Source: Arsukibacterium ikkense (GTDB taxonomy: Bacteria > Pseudomonadota > Gammaproteobacteria > Enterobacterales > Alteromonadaceae). From it: a stretch of DNA of 50,841 nt. The translations under genes and the position numbers were made by a program. The stretch spans positions 1-50,841 of the forward strand of contig NZ_LAHO01000022.1 in assembly GCF_000987775.1 (NCBI RefSeq), written 5' to 3'. Under the pieces are notes generated by a model. The model did not search any database. It had not been told where the DNA came from and saw nothing but the letters and a program-made list of their open reading frames with translations. The stretch's first letter is position 1; each line of letters starts with the position of its first letter. Positions 1 through 8,516 of the stretch are shown here, in pieces.

Positions 1-30
1 CTGCCGGGCAAAGCCGGCAGCGGTTTTTTT
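1..30 (+). terminator. Rho-independent terminator of a gene left of the window
   Basis: A CTGCCGG/CCGGCAG stem with a six-base loop is followed by CGG and seven T residues. The stem may extend leftwards beyond the window edge, which would pair the CGG. The T run follows the stem on the plus strand, so it ends a rightward transcript entering from the left. It may also serve the leftward receptor gene ending at 32, but its T run on that strand would lie outside the window. Confidence 0.75.
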
Positions 31-31
31 A

Positions 32-2083
32 TTAGAAATTTAAACGCACACCCACCGCCAGCTGTCGGGCGGGCAATGGCGCATCTTCTTTGATAAAAGA
101 ACTATGCACAAACGCCAGACGATTGGTCAGGTTTTGCAGCTTGGCAAACAGCATCAGCTCATTACCCTGCCAGTTGAAATAGCGGTTCAGGCCGGCTTCT
201 AACACGGTGTAACCGGCTGTTGGTGTTTCATTTTCGGCTAAACGCTGTTGCCTGGCGTAGTGGTTTACGCCCAGCTGGGCGCCCCAGTTATCGGCGCGAT
301 AAGCATATTCAGCACCTAAACGATAAGCCGGTACCCGCGGTAAGTAACCGCCGTCCTGCAAACGGGCTATCACGGTATCGCCAAGCAGTGTCAGTTGATG
401 CTCTGGCGTGACGTGCCAGCTGATACTGACCTCGGCGCCATGCAACCGGGCATCTTGTTGCTGATACTGGTAAGCGTCAAAATCGGCAATAATCACGCCG
501 AGATTAGCTAAAAATGCGTAATCGTCTATCTGATTGTAAAACAGATTAAGCGTAGTGCTGATGTCCGCAAACTGACCGCGCCAGCCCAAATCCAGATTAT
601 TAGCCTGTTCGGCTTTAGCCAGCGCCGGGTTATGGATGATCACCGTCTCGCCCGCCGCTTGCTGCACTTGATAAGCCACGCCAATTTCATAAGAACGGGT
701 ACCAATATGAATGCCATTGGCATATAGCTCGTTAGCTGCAGGTGCCCGCTCAGCCTGGCTAAACGCTAACGTCAGCTGCTGATTTGGCCGCACATCGTAC
801 ACCGCCCCCAGCGACCAGCTGAACAGGTTAAAGCGTTGCTTTAGATCGCGGCTACCTAAACTGTCGGTTAGCTGATAAGCCTGGTGGGAAAGCTGTTCAT
901 AGCGGCTTCCTAATTCCAGTTTTAGCACACCAAAACGTTTTTCATGCAACATAAATAGCGCATGGCTGTCGGTATCGGTATTCGGGGTAAAGGTTTCATC
1001 ACCCAGCGCCTGATAATCGCGCAACATGCCATGGTAGCCAATAATACCGCGCCAACTGTCAGGCAACTGATAGGTCGCGGTAGTACGCAGCTCCAAGGCC
1101 TGGCTTAAAAACTCGGTGCCCGGTCCGCCATCTTCATACTCGGCGTGATCATAGTCGGTAAAGGCAAGGTCAAAAGTCAGGCTTTGCCATAATGCAAAGG
1201 TGGGCCGCCATTCAGCAGCCAGCGCTGCACGTTGCTGGTTTAGTTTAATAAACTCACCGTCATCGTATTCTGCAGCCGGGCCTTCAGGCAAACCATACTC
1301 GGTCTGGATCACCCCGTAGCTTACGCCGATAAAACCTTGCTCAGCAATATAGCTACTACCCAGGTTTAACACCTGATGCTCAGACCAGGAATTATGCAGC
1401 CGCGTGCTACTATCGCCCTGGTCATTCTGGTAACGCGGCACGGTGTAATCATGCCCCTTCCGCCAATTACCATCGACATGCCAGGCAAAGGTGCCGCGGC
1501 CATTATCATGAGCAACACTCAGGCTACGATCATTGGCCGCCGTACCAAAACGGCCGAGCAGCACCGTATCACTGTGGCTGGGTAGCTGCTGTGGAATTCG
1601 GTTATCCACCACATTAATCACGCCACCAATAGCGCCACTGCCATACAATAAGGTTGCCGGGCCGCGCAACACTTCAATTTGCTGGGCGGTTACCGCATCG
1701 GCGGTAATGGTATGATCCGGCCCCTCACGCGACACATCGCCGGTACCCATGCCATTGTGCACCACCTGCACCCGGGCACCATCCAGCCCGCGGATCACCG
1801 GCCGCGATGCCACAGGGCCATAGTAGTTGGCATGCACGCCCACTTCATATTTCAAGGTTTCGCCAATACTGACATCGGTGCGGCGCAGTAATTCTTCGCC
1901 GCTAAGTACTGATACCGGCCCGGCCATGTCAACAATGTCCCGTTTTAAGCCAGCAGCCCTGACTTCAACCCGTTCTACTGTCACCATAGGGTCGGCGGCA
2001 TCCACGGTTTCGGCATAAACAAAGGCGCTTTGCGCCAGCACAGCGCAAACTGCCAAGGAGATTTTAGTTGCTCTGAATATCAC
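32..2083 (-). CDS. TonB-dependent outer-membrane receptor (ZnuD-like, without His-rich loops)
   Basis: A 683-residue TonB-dependent receptor, probably for a metal ion or metal complex. The start is GTG at 2083, preceded by AAAGG; the ATG seven bases upstream is out of frame. Residues 1-24 form a signal peptide ending in VYA. A TonB-box-like stretch (VTVERVEV) comes next, then the plug domain with EVLRGPATLLYGSGAIGGV, and a barrel ending in LNF with terminal Phe. Its plug closely resembles that of the receptor at 3640-6099, so the two are paralogues, but the His/Asp-rich insertions of that protein are absent here. A terminator separates it from the AztD-like gene upstream, so it may have its own weak promoter or depend on read-through. 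The substrate cannot be read from sequence; zinc is inferred from its neighbours. Confidence 0.88.
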   Translation of the reverse strand: MIFRATKISLAVCAVLAQSAFVYAETVDAADPMVTVERVEVRAAGLKRDIVDMAGPVSVLSGEELLRRTDVSIGETLKYEVGVHANYYGPVASRPVIRGLDGARVQVVHNGMGTGDVSREGPDHTITADAVTAQQIEVLRGPATLLYGSGAIGGVINVVDNRIPQQLPSHSDTVLLGRFGTAANDRSLSVAHDNGRGTFAWHVDGNWRKGHDYTVPRYQNDQGDSSTRLHNSWSEHQVLNLGSSYIAEQGFIGVSYGVIQTEYGLPEGPAAEYDDGEFIKLNQQRAALAAEWRPTFALWQSLTFDLAFTDYDHAEYEDGGPGTEFLSQALELRTTATYQLPDSWRGIIGYHGMLRDYQALGDETFTPNTDTDSHALFMLHEKRFGVLKLELGSRYEQLSHQAYQLTDSLGSRDLKQRFNLFSWSLGAVYDVRPNQQLTLAFSQAERAPAANELYANGIHIGTRSYEIGVAYQVQQAAGETVIIHNPALAKAEQANNLDLGWRGQFADISTTLNLFYNQIDDYAFLANLGVIIADFDAYQYQQQDARLHGAEVSISWHVTPEHQLTLLGDTVIARLQDGGYLPRVPAYRLGAEYAYRADNWGAQLGVNHYARQQRLAENETPTAGYTVLEAGLNRYFNWQGNELMLFAKLQNLTNRLAFVHSSFIKEDAPLPARQLAVGVRLNF

Positions 2084-2193
2084 AATTCATTTACCTTTAA
2101 AAAAGTTGCCGCATGCTAACGCCAGGCGCCACTGACGGCAAGAGCGGCTTGACACATTGAAGATACAAAGCGATAGATCCATAATCGCACGCT

Positions 2194-2228
2194 AAAAAAA
2201 ACCGCTGGGTGCAACGCAGCCAGCGGTT
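2194..2228 (-). terminator. Rho-independent terminator after the AztD-like gene
   Basis: Read leftwards, a nine-pair stem AACCGCTGG/CCAGCGGTT (2228-2220 with 2208-2200) is followed by a run of T residues (2200-2194 on the complement). It lies 20 bases past the stop codon of the leftward lipoprotein gene and upstream of the receptor gene at 2083, so it splits this strand into two transcription units or attenuates the distal receptor. Confidence 0.85.
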
Positions 2229-2247
2229 ACAGGGAACAGCAATTGTT

Positions 2248-3612
2248 TTAGTGATCGTGATGACCGTGCTCTGGTTCGGCAATGCCTAACCAGGTAATAC
2301 GGTGCGGGATAAAGTTAAGTTGTTTAGTATTCACCACTTCAGCGTCATGCAAGTCAATGGTGTGCAGCTGACGGGCGATAGGATCAGTAACGTATACCTT
2401 GTCATCGGCAGCAGAAATCGCTAATTGAAAACGGGCACCCGCCGGTAAATCGGCCAGGTTTGCTGCGGTCAGCGCTAACTTAGCCGCAAATTCAAAGGCA
2501 GGCTCATCGCTGCCCTCGTGCTCATGACCATGGTAGTTAAAAATCGTCAGCGCGCCGGTGTTATCCAGCAGCACAAACTTCTCGCCCTGCTCCGCAAAGC
2601 CATAACCCCAAATTGCGGTAGCGGCACCCGGCTGCCAGTCCAGCAGTGCCATTTCAGCGTCTTCGGCATCAATCGCAAATACCGCAGCACCGGCTAAACC
2701 AATAAAGTGCTCTGCTGCATCATGGCCGGCCAGAGTGCCAATGCGCATGCTGCCACTGAACTCATCAGTATTGGCCAACTTGCTGGCAGTAAAGGTTTCA
2801 CCGTCTTGCTCAATCAGCAACACACCATCACTGCAACCAAAAGCAATAAACTCATGGTTTTGCGCGCTACCGTGCATATTAGGGCAGCTGACAGCAAAGA
2901 TTTCTTCTAAATCAAAGTGGTCACCATGCTGATGATATAAACCCACCTGATCCGGTAAGGTGGTGCTGCTGTTAGCATCACGAATGGAGCTAATCAGGAA
3001 CTCACCGCGCGGTTGAGCTAAGCCATGCTGATGGGTAGTCAGGCTCAGTTGCGGGTAGTCGCTACGATCCTCACCAATATCGGCATCGGTTAATACCGCA
3101 ACGCCGGCAGCCGCACCGGTTGCTGCATTACCATCAAAAAATACCGCTAACTGGCCATCTGCAGCACTGAAATGGGTCGGCCGTACCTGTGATAACTGAA
3201 AGGGCATTAAGCGCGGCGCCGCCTGAAAATCATCCATATGATCAACGTGATCTTCCTGCCATAAACCACCATCAATAAACTGAACTAAGTCATCGTTGCG
3301 CTGCACTACAGCGGCATAACGATAATCGCCTGAGGCATAAAGGGCACTAGGGGTGGTGCTTACCACAAAGGTATTCAGTTCGGTTTTAGCCGGCAACTCT
3401 AATACCTGGACAAAAGCACTATCAATGGCCGACAGCACTAAACGCCCTGCGGCATTGACGCCACCATGATCGTGATCATCGTCGTGGTCATGATCGTCAC
3501 CAACAATTGGCGGCAGTTCATTAATGGTCACCGTGGTATCACCACAACCGGTTAACAGGGCAGCAGACATAGCGAGAGCCAGGTAGGCAACTTTTGTTTG
3601 TATTTTCATCAT
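2248..3612 (-). CDS. His-rich AztD-like zinc-binding lipoprotein
   Basis: A 454-residue periplasmic lipoprotein that probably binds and passes on zinc. I chose ATG 3612 over ATG 3630 because GGA lies seven bases before it and the upstream ATG has no ribosome site. The signal peptide ends in a lipobox LLTGC (Cys23). A His/Asp stretch at residues 39-49 (His41, 43, 47, 49) follows, and the protein ends in HGHHDH. The rest repeats strand-rich blocks typical of a beta-propeller. The central CPNMHG...FGCSDGVLL segment resembles the zinc metallochaperone AztD as I remember it (family memory, not a search). AztD is normally a soluble partner of the AztABC transporter; here it carries a lipid anchor and sits nine bases after a TonB receptor. 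The alternative is a generic His-rich propeller lipoprotein. Confidence 0.7.
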   Translation of the reverse strand: MMKIQTKVAYLALAMSAALLTGCGDTTVTINELPPIVGDDHDHDDDHDHGGVNAAGRLVLSAIDSAFVQVLELPAKTELNTFVVSTTPSALYASGDYRYAAVVQRNDDLVQFIDGGLWQEDHVDHMDDFQAAPRLMPFQLSQVRPTHFSAADGQLAVFFDGNAATGAAAGVAVLTDADIGEDRSDYPQLSLTTHQHGLAQPRGEFLISSIRDANSSTTLPDQVGLYHQHGDHFDLEEIFAVSCPNMHGSAQNHEFIAFGCSDGVLLIEQDGETFTASKLANTDEFSGSMRIGTLAGHDAAEHFIGLAGAAVFAIDAEDAEMALLDWQPGAATAIWGYGFAEQGEKFVLLDNTGALTIFNYHGHEHEGSDEPAFEFAAKLALTAANLADLPAGARFQLAISAADDKVYVTDPIARQLHTIDLHDAEVVNTKQLNFIPHRITWLGIAEPEHGHHDH

Positions 3613-3639
3613 GTTCAATTCCAAATCCATTAGTATTAA

Positions 3640-6099
3640 TTAAAAGCGGCCACGTAAGCCCACGGCCAGGCCACGACCAGGCAATGGCGCATCGTCTTTT
3701 AAGAAAGAGGTATGCACCAGCGCACGTTGATCCAGCAAATTCTGACCTTTTAAGAACGCCACCAATTCCTGGCCGGCAAAGTTAAAGCGATAGCTAACCG
3801 AGGCATCCAGCATACTGTAACCAGCGGTAGCAGATTCCAGTGCGGCCACCTTGCCCTGGCGGAAATAGCGGGCCAGGGTAATATCGGCATCGTAGTTATT
3901 GCCTTCATAAGCCAGTGACGTGAGTAAGCGCAGTGGTGGGGTTCTGGGTAATTCACCGGCACCACGCACACTACCCCGAACATAATCACCTTGCAGGGTA
4001 AAGCGCACAGGCTGGCTGATTTGCCAGACAAACTGGGCTTCTAAACCATATAAATTGACATCACGGTTGGTATACAAATACACCGGCAGTTCATCGGTAT
4101 GCTCGTCATCAGCATGGTCGTTGTGGCCATGATCATCATGCTCATCGCCGTGCTCGTCATGAGAAACCTCGGCAAACAGCCCGGTAAACTGCTGGAAGTA
4201 GTAATTATCTACCCGGTTATAAAAGGCATTCAGCACAAAACCGGTGTTTCCCGAGACTTTACGCAAGGTTAAATCGATATTGTTAGAACGCTCAGTTTTA
4301 AAACCGTCTGGATTTAACACAAAGCCGTCTTGTGCGTCGTTCAGCTTAAATACGGCGCCGACTTCATAACTATTGGTACCAATATGCGGGCCAAATGACA
4401 GTAACTCCGCGGCACTGGGCGCGCGCTCTGCCCGCGATACCGACACGCCGACGTTATAACCCGGGGTAAAGTCATATACGATACCGGCAGACAGGCTGTA
4501 AGGGTTGTAACGGCTGTTAAAGTCAAATATCCGGGTAATATCGGGGCCATGGCCGTGATCATCGTGACCGTGGTCATCGTGGCCGTCATCATGGCCATGT
4601 AGCTCCAGCATCGGCAATAACACCTGAGGTGCTTTAATGCTAACCCGCTCAGTACGGGCACCCAGCTGCAGTAACACCGGGCCAAAATGCCGCTCTGCCA
4701 TCCAGGCAGCAGCTAACATGGTGCTGTCTGACGGCGGGCTAAAGGCTTCATCGCCAATCGCCTTAAAGTCGCTGTATTTATAATGCAGGCTTAAACCGCC
4801 CTTCCAGTCCTGCCAGGGGCGGTGTAATAGTTCGAGCCGGGCTTCATGGCTTTTATTACTGAATAAGGTACCAATTTCACCATCTTCAATTTCAGCATGC
4901 TGATAATCGGTATAGGCCAGCTTGGTATTAACCTGGCTTAACCAGCTATCTGTGTAAAACAAACTACTTTGCAACTGAAAACGATCTTGCTTCTTATCAG
5001 CAAAGACCACTTCTTCGTCGCTATCGCCACTTTCAGCGTGACCACCATGGCTATGGCCCGGAATGCCATATTTACGCTCTAGCCTGCCGTAAGATAAACC
5101 AACAAAGCCATTTTCCAGCAGGTAGCTACCGCCGATGGTACCACCCTGACTGCGCGAAAAAGTGTTTTCAATCCGCTCGCCATGCCCTTCATCGCGGTCA
5201 TGATCATCGCCATCATGCTCATCTGCTGCGCTATGGCCATGCGGGCCTTTATAATCGATGCTGTCACGCCAGAAGCCATCGACATACACCGCAAATAAAT
5301 CGTTGCCATTAACCGCCGAGCCGGCCAGCAATTTCTCAGAGTTAACACTCTGCAACTGGGCAATCCACTCAGCACGCGGCGTGCTATCCGTGGGAACCCG
5401 TTCATCAACGATATTAACCACGCCGCCGATGGCGCCACTGCCATAAAATAAGGTAGCTGGGCCACGTAACACTTCAATTTGGGTGGCCGTGCTGGCTTCA
5501 GTGGCCACACTGTGATCCGGCCCCACTCTTGACGCATCACCGGCATCCAGGCCATTCTGGGTGATCAGCACCCGTGGGCCATCTAAGCCACGAATAATCG
5601 GGCTACTGGCGACACCACCATAAAAGTTGCTGTGTACCCCCACTTCGTATTTCAGGGTATCGCCTAAGGTCGCAGCCTGGCGCATTTTCAGTTGCTCGCC
5701 GGCTAACACGCTAACAGGTAAAGAAGATTCGGTAATAGAGGCATGCAACGGGCTGGCGGTAACGTCAATTACTTCAAACGGTGTCGGTTTCACGGTCAGG
5801 GTTAAATTAGTTAGGCCCTGCGCCGGTACCTGCACTTCAATATTGCGATGCGCAATACGCCGGCCAGCTAAATGCAGTTCTACCTGCTGTGCGGCGAGGC
5901 CCGTTAACTCAAAGCGCCCCTGACTATCGGTCAGCACTTTAATGGCGGTGCCCGATACCGACACCTCAACATTCGCAGCGGGTTTGCCAGCAGCATCCAG
6001 CACAGTGCCGCTAATTGAATTCGCTGCGGCATTCGCTGCAAACAACATCATGCCGATGGCCGATGCTAAAGCCATTTTACGTAACGTTTTACGCAACAT
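3640..6099 (-). CDS. znuD: ZnuD-like TonB-dependent zinc receptor with His-rich loops
   Basis: An 819-residue outer-membrane receptor likely to import zinc. The ATG at 6099 has AGGGAG seven bases upstream and starts a good signal peptide (MLRKTLRKM...AANAAA). The open frame runs further upstream to 6288, but that part covers the Zur sites and is not credible coding. Domains in order: a carboxypeptidase-regulatory-like beta-sandwich (about residues 25-100, SISGTVLDAAGKP), a TonB plug with IEVLRGPATLFYGSGAIGGV, and a barrel ending in GLRGRF. Four His/Asp/Glu-rich stretches are encoded near 5180-5245, 5020-5060, 4540-4605 and 4080-4165. In ZnuD-type receptors such stretches are surface loops that capture zinc. 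It is followed after nine bases by the AztD-like gene and is preceded by three Zur-type palindromes, so zinc repression is expected. Confidence 0.88.
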   Translation of the reverse strand: MLRKTLRKMALASAIGMMLFAANAAANSISGTVLDAAGKPAANVEVSVSGTAIKVLTDSQGRFELTGLAAQQVELHLAGRRIAHRNIEVQVPAQGLTNLTLTVKPTPFEVIDVTASPLHASITESSLPVSVLAGEQLKMRQAATLGDTLKYEVGVHSNFYGGVASSPIIRGLDGPRVLITQNGLDAGDASRVGPDHSVATEASTATQIEVLRGPATLFYGSGAIGGVVNIVDERVPTDSTPRAEWIAQLQSVNSEKLLAGSAVNGNDLFAVYVDGFWRDSIDYKGPHGHSAADEHDGDDHDRDEGHGERIENTFSRSQGGTIGGSYLLENGFVGLSYGRLERKYGIPGHSHGGHAESGDSDEEVVFADKKQDRFQLQSSLFYTDSWLSQVNTKLAYTDYQHAEIEDGEIGTLFSNKSHEARLELLHRPWQDWKGGLSLHYKYSDFKAIGDEAFSPPSDSTMLAAAWMAERHFGPVLLQLGARTERVSIKAPQVLLPMLELHGHDDGHDDHGHDDHGHGPDITRIFDFNSRYNPYSLSAGIVYDFTPGYNVGVSVSRAERAPSAAELLSFGPHIGTNSYEVGAVFKLNDAQDGFVLNPDGFKTERSNNIDLTLRKVSGNTGFVLNAFYNRVDNYYFQQFTGLFAEVSHDEHGDEHDDHGHNDHADDEHTDELPVYLYTNRDVNLYGLEAQFVWQISQPVRFTLQGDYVRGSVRGAGELPRTPPLRLLTSLAYEGNNYDADITLARYFRQGKVAALESATAGYSMLDASVSYRFNFAGQELVAFLKGQNLLDQRALVHTSFLKDDAPLPGRGLAVGLRGRF

Positions 6100-6156
6100 A
6101 GTTACTCCCTTTATAGTGCTCAGGCTGAACGATGCAGCCGACAACAAGGCCAATAT

Positions 6157-6169
6157 GTTATAGTATCTC
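6157..6169. promoter_or_regulatory. Zur-type palindrome 1 (degenerate half)
   Basis: GTTATAGTATCTC matches the gammaproteobacterial Zur core GTTATAnTATAAC at 10 of 12 defined positions. It lies 58 bases upstream of the leftward receptor start (6099), a usual operator position for that promoter. Confidence 0.65.
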
Positions 6170-6184
6170 ATTATGTGACGCAAT

Positions 6185-6197
6185 GTTATAATATTAC
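6185..6197. promoter_or_regulatory. Zur-type palindrome 2
   Basis: GTTATAATATTAC matches the Zur core at 11 of 12 defined positions and is preceded by AAT, as in the extended consensus. It is 28 bases (centre to centre) from palindrome 1, between the divergent zinc operons. Confidence 0.75.
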
Positions 6198-6256
6198 AAA
6201 ATGAGTCAGTGCCAACCTGTGAACTCACAGGCATAGTGCCCTGCCTCAATAGATAT

Positions 6257-6269
6257 GTTATATTATAAC
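6257..6269. promoter_or_regulatory. Zur-type palindrome 3 (perfect core)
   Basis: GTTATATTATAAC is a perfect copy of the Zur core and sits within TATGTTATATTATAACAG. It ends 47 bases before the ATG of the MerC-like gene, so it should control the rightward operon. The TATATT/TATAAC-like bases could also be the -10 element that Zur would occlude (inference). Confidence 0.88.
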
Positions 6270-6316
6270 AGTTGCTGTTCAACTCCATACCACAACCATC
6301 CTTTAAGTGAGGCCCT

Positions 6317-6691
6317 ATGAAAGATCTGATTGCTGCTGCGTTATCCGGGCTTTGTGTGGTGCATTGTTTAGCCTTACCTATTTTGCTGGCTGTCGGCAGC
6401 TCTGGCCTGCTGCTGGGCGTATTCAGCTCTGAGTGGTTTCATTATCTGATGTTGCTGCCCATTAGCGCTTTGCTGGTGTGGAGCCTGCCTGGCGGCTGGT
6501 GTGTCCATCGCAACAAAACGCCATTTCTGCTGGGCTTAAGCGGTTTTTTATTATTAGTTATTTCATTATTTGCCGGCCACGATGCTGAGCTGGTGTTGTC
6601 AGTTAGCGGTGGCTTTCTGCTCGCAGCCGCTCATCTGCGCAACCGGGTTTTATTGCTGCGCACCCAGGAGATCTCCCATGTTACTAACTAA
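6317..6691 (+). CDS. MerC-like small inner-membrane protein
   Basis: A 124-residue membrane protein of the MerC type. About four hydrophobic segments are visible (roughly residues 5-30, 38-58, 69-87 and 89-107). The first carries the paired cysteines GLCVVHC, the metal-binding hallmark of MerC, which moves mercuric ion across the inner membrane. Another Cys-His pair (WCVHRN) lies mid-protein. A GTGAGG ribosome site precedes ATG 6317. There are no mer genes here: the gene is first in an operon with a ZigA-type GTPase and DUF1826 behind a perfect Zur site, so transport or sensing of zinc rather than mercury is the reasonable inference. Its end overlaps the GTPase gene by 14 bases, indicating coupled translation. 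Confidence 0.8.
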   Translation: MKDLIAAALSGLCVVHCLALPILLAVGSSGLLLGVFSSEWFHYLMLLPISALLVWSLPGGWCVHRNKTPFLLGLSGFLLLVISLFAGHDAELVLSVSGGFLLAAAHLRNRVLLLRTQEISHVTN

Positions 6692-7898
6692 CCCCGCTGC
6701 CGATAGCCGCTTACCGGTAACGGTACTATCCGGCTTTTTAGGTGCCGGTAAAACCACCCTGCTCAACCACGTGCTGCATAACCGCGATGGCCTGCGGGTG
6801 GCGGTGATTGTTAACGATATGAGCGACATCAATATCGATGCTAATCAGCTAAATAAAGAAGTCAGCTTAAACCGCGCCGAAGAAAAGCTGGTAGAAATGA
6901 GCAATGGCTGCATTTGCTGCACCCTGCGCGAAGATTTACTGCTGGAAGTAGGCAAGCTGGCCAAAGCCGGCCGCTTTGATTATTTGCTGATAGAATCAAC
7001 TGGCATCTCAGAGCCGTTGCCGATTGCCGAAACCTTTACTTTTGAACACGAAGACGGCCAGAGCCTGGCCGAGATTGCCAGGCTGGATACGCTGGTGACC
7101 GTAGTCGATGCCGTCAACTTCCTGGCCGATTTTGAAGCGGCGCAGGACTTAGCAGAGCGCGGCGAAAGCCTGGGTGAAGACGATGAGCGCAGCGTCGCAG
7201 ACTTGCTGATAGAACAGGTGGAATTTTGTGATGTATTGGTTATCAGTAAAGCTGATCTGGTAACCCGGCAACAGCTGCAGCACCTGAGCGCAATACTGCG
7301 TAGCTTAAATAGCCGGGCGCGGATTATTCAGGCCGAACAAGGCCGGGTAGCCTTAACCGACATTTTAAATACCGGCTTGTTTGATTTTGAGCAGGCGCAG
7401 CAAGCACCAGGCTGGTTAAAAGAGCTGCGCGGCGAACATAAACCCGAAACCGAAGAATACGGTATCAGTAGTTTTGCTTTTACCGCCCGCAAGCCATTTC
7501 ACCCGGCACGCTTTCATGCTTTTTTGCATCAAGACTGGCCCAGCGGCCGGCTGCTGCGATCTAAAGGCTATTTCTGGCTGGCCAGCAGCCCCGAGCATGC
7601 CTGGCTCTGGCATCAGGCGGGCGGTATCGCCCGCTATAATATGGCAGGTTTATTCTGGCAGGCAGTACCGCAAACTGAATGGCCAGAGGAAGCAGAGATG
7701 CAAGACGCGATTAAGCAAAGCTGGCAAGAGCCCTTTGGTGACCGCCGGCAGGAACTGGTATTTATTGGCCAGCAGCTGGACAAAACCCACATGCTGGCCG
7801 AGCTGAACGCCTGCCTGTTAACTGACGACGAGCTGGCGCCAGGCGAGCAGCATTGGCAGCAGTTGCCCAGCCCGTTTGCTGCGGAGTATGTTGAATGA
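6678..7898 (+). CDS. zigA: ZigA-type COG0523 zinc metallochaperone GTPase
   Basis: A 406-residue G3E-family GTPase thought to deliver zinc to apo-enzymes when zinc is short. ATG 6678 is chosen because AGGAG lies seven bases upstream, inside the MerC-like gene; the longer open frame upstream is out of place. The Walker A motif is GFLGAGKTT (residues 19-27). The COG0523 metal motif CICC is at residues 78-81, ESTGISEP is the switch-like segment, and SKAD is the base-recognition motif. The C-terminal half is a CobW_C domain with PFHPARFHAFL. The length and the insertion FEHEDGQSLAEIARLD fit the Zur-linked subgroup typified by ZigA. It overlaps the next gene by four bases (ATGA). Regulation from the Zur site at 6257 is expected. 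Confidence 0.88.
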   Translation: MLLTNPAADSRLPVTVLSGFLGAGKTTLLNHVLHNRDGLRVAVIVNDMSDINIDANQLNKEVSLNRAEEKLVEMSNGCICCTLREDLLLEVGKLAKAGRFDYLLIESTGISEPLPIAETFTFEHEDGQSLAEIARLDTLVTVVDAVNFLADFEAAQDLAERGESLGEDDERSVADLLIEQVEFCDVLVISKADLVTRQQLQHLSAILRSLNSRARIIQAEQGRVALTDILNTGLFDFEQAQQAPGWLKELRGEHKPETEEYGISSFAFTARKPFHPARFHAFLHQDWPSGRLLRSKGYFWLASSPEHAWLWHQAGGIARYNMAGLFWQAVPQTEWPEEAEMQDAIKQSWQEPFGDRRQELVFIGQQLDKTHMLAELNACLLTDDELAPGEQHWQQLPSPFAAEYVE

Positions 7899-8467
7899 GT
7901 GCCTTATCCTTTAGCTCTTTTCATGCCATTAGCCGGCAACAGGTAAGCCGCACGCCTGAAGTACTGACGGGTATCTTCGCCCCCGATGTTAATCTGGCCA
8001 GCTGGCAGCGCCCTGCAGATCCGATAATTAGCGCCTACTGTGCACAACTAGCCTTTGCCATGCCGTTAAAACGTATTGTCACCACTGCTACCGTGCAAGC
8101 CGACATTGCAGCAGCGCTGCCTGACGCCCCCGGCAAAGCTGAGCTGTTAGCGGATATTGCGCTGCAATGCGAGATGTTCAGCTGCCTGATGGACTGCCAG
8201 CAGCTGGGGCTGCGACTAGAAACCCTGAGCAAACCGATGTGCCCGAAATTTCATACCGATCATCTGGTGTGCCGGCTGGTCTGCACCTATCAGGGGCCCG
8301 GCACAGAGTGGCAGGGCGACAGCCCGGCTGATCATAAACAAGCTACACCCTTTGCGGTAACTCTGCTTAAAGGCTCGGGCTGGGAAGGCAATGAACAGCA
8401 GGCCATAGTGCACCGCTCACCAGCGTCAGATTTGCCCAGAGTATTGCTCACCTTAGATCCGATGTAA
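7895..8467 (+). CDS. DUF1826 domain protein
   Basis: A 190-residue cytoplasmic protein of unknown biochemical function, recognised as DUF1826 from the block CPKFHTDHLVCRLVCTYQG, followed by GTEW, a KGSGWEGN segment, HRSPA and the C-terminal LLTLDPM. The Cys, His and Asp residues in the first block (CPxFHxD) look like a metal site, but this is inference. It starts with ATGA overlapping the end of the GTPase gene, so the two are coupled. DUF1826 genes are known companions of COG0523 GTPases in predicted Zur regulons, which makes it a likely partner or client in zinc-starvation metabolism. Confidence 0.8.
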   Translation: MSALSFSSFHAISRQQVSRTPEVLTGIFAPDVNLASWQRPADPIISAYCAQLAFAMPLKRIVTTATVQADIAAALPDAPGKAELLADIALQCEMFSCLMDCQQLGLRLETLSKPMCPKFHTDHLVCRLVCTYQGPGTEWQGDSPADHKQATPFAVTLLKGSGWEGNEQQAIVHRSPASDLPRVLLTLDPM

Positions 8468-8516
8468 TTATAAACAAAGCCGCGTTTACGGCTTTCGGAT
8501 TATGGATAAAGCTAAC

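Noticed and set aside
5079..5555. Leftward 158-codon frame in the ZnuD-like gene
   Set aside because: It is a frame shadow; its Met/Ala-rich repeats arise from the His/Asp codons of the receptor read in another frame.
6100..6288. Upstream extension of the ZnuD-like receptor by 63 codons
   Set aside because: The extension runs through all three Zur sites. The ATG at 6099 has a strong ribosome site and a proper signal peptide.
6317..6691. Mercury-resistance gene
   Set aside because: No merR, merT, merP or merA is present, and the promoter carries a Zur site.
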